Origin: an uncultured Hymenobacter sp.
GTDB taxonomy: Bacteria > Bacteroidota > Bacteroidia > Cytophagales > Hymenobacteraceae
DNA: 6,599 bases
Direction of reading: 5' to 3'
Assembly: GCA_937871705.1 (NCBI GenBank)
Contig: CALMOO010000483.1
Coordinates: forward strand, 1-6,599
Both the position numbers and the translations under genes were made by a program. Below, piece after piece: positions 6,205 through 6,599 of the stretch. The notes under the pieces are model-generated. The model saw nothing but the letters and a program-made list of their open reading frames with translations. It did not search any database and was not told the origin of the DNA. Within the stretch, counting starts at the first letter, position 1. Each line of letters starts with the position of its first letter.

Positions 6205-6564
6205 CTACGCCGTGCGCTTCAAGCCAATAATGCCCACCAGGATGCAGCCGATGTAGAAGACGTGTGCCCACTGAAAAGCTTCTTTCAGCACCAGCGTATC
6301 TACGAGCTTGATGCCGACCAGCGCCATACCCATCCAGATGGCAAACGCCGTGGAAGCCGGAATGACATTAGCCACGCCAAATGCCACGTAGCAAACGGCA
6401 GGCAGCAAGGTCATAATAGCCGTCGAGTTGGCAAAGAGCTGCGACCAGTCGAGCGCTTTTATCTTAGCGACGTTCGTGTATTTAAGGCTGTAATTCCAGC
6501 ACACTTCCATCACGGAAGCCAGAAGCAGGTACAGCCAAGCGGGATTAAGCAGACTTAGGTTCAA
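6205..6564 (-). CDS. Small multidrug resistance (SMR) family transporter, Gdx/SugE-like
   Basis: A 119-residue inner-membrane protein with four predicted helices (about 9-27, 46-65, 68-93, 101-116). The first helix carries the essential SMR glutamate in SVMEVCWNYSLKYT (E20). The EVxW...LKYT pattern (W23, K28, Y29) matches the guanidinium-exporter (Gdx/SugE) subtype better than EmrE. PASTAFAIWMG (69-79) and the closing VGIIGLK are also typical. S17 takes the place of the small Gly seen in classical Gdx proteins, so the substrate is uncertain. SMR proteins are proton-coupled antiporters acting as antiparallel dimers. The start is unclear: the first usable in-frame codon is TTG (6564-6562), the frame stays open to the window edge, and no in-frame ATG lies upstream within view, so the true start may be further out. 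A guanidine riboswitch cannot be assessed because only 35 bp upstream are visible. Confidence 0.85.
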   Translation of the reverse strand: MNLSLLNPAWLYLLLASVMEVCWNYSLKYTNVAKIKALDWSQLFANSTAIMTLLPAVCYVAFGVANVIPASTAFAIWMGMALVGIKLVDTLVLKEAFQWAHVFYIGCILVGIIGLKRTA

Positions 6565-6599
6565 GAGATGGGGGTAGCAACTGGGCGGGAAGATTGGGC

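Noticed and set aside
6158..6271. N-terminal extension of the DUF2490 protein from a GTG start
   Set aside because: It overlaps the end of the SMR gene and would bury the signal peptide; the residues look like frame-shifted GC-rich sequence.

Overview
The window looks like a chromosomal segment of a GC-rich member of Bacteroidota, most likely Hymenobacter or a close relative (Cytophagales). The reasons are a DUF2490 outer-membrane protein, a lipoprotein di-heme oxidoreductase of the DHOR family, a secreted peptidase-propeller-barrel protein, the lack of Shine-Dalgarno sequences before the starts, and many copies of the heptamer CTACCCC/GGGGTAG. This assignment is an inference from family content and composition, not from a marker gene.

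Layout. Positions 1-273 (+) hold the C-terminal 90 residues of an RsbQ/KAI2-like alpha/beta hydrolase, followed by a strong nested rho-independent terminator (295-341). All other genes lie on the minus strand. Reading from right to left, they are a Gdx/SugE-like small multidrug resistance (SMR) transporter (6564-6205), a DUF2490 protein (6157-5390), an AT-rich gap without genes (5389-4914), a DHOR-type di-heme cytochrome lipoprotein (4913-3408) with its own terminator (3369-3337), and a 966-residue peptidase-propeller-barrel protein (3279-379). That last gene converges on the hydrolase gene.

How the genes relate. The SMR and DUF2490 genes are 47 bp apart and may be cotranscribed. The DHOR gene is set off by the AT-rich gap upstream and a terminator downstream, so it is probably monocistronic. 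The 966-residue protein gene starts 57 bp beyond that terminator and needs its own promoter. All four minus-strand products are predicted to sit in or beyond the inner membrane (inner-membrane exporter, two outer-membrane barrels, lipoprotein cytochrome), but nothing in the sequence ties them to one pathway.

Three things stand out. One is the peptidase + propeller + barrel architecture. Another is the 476-bp gap, whose centre is only about 24% GC and carries tandem palindromes and direct repeats upstream of the cytochrome gene. The third is the CTACCCC heptamer, found about ten times more often than expected. I see no mobile element, CRISPR array, tRNA, rRNA or defence cassette, and no convincing new multi-gene system.
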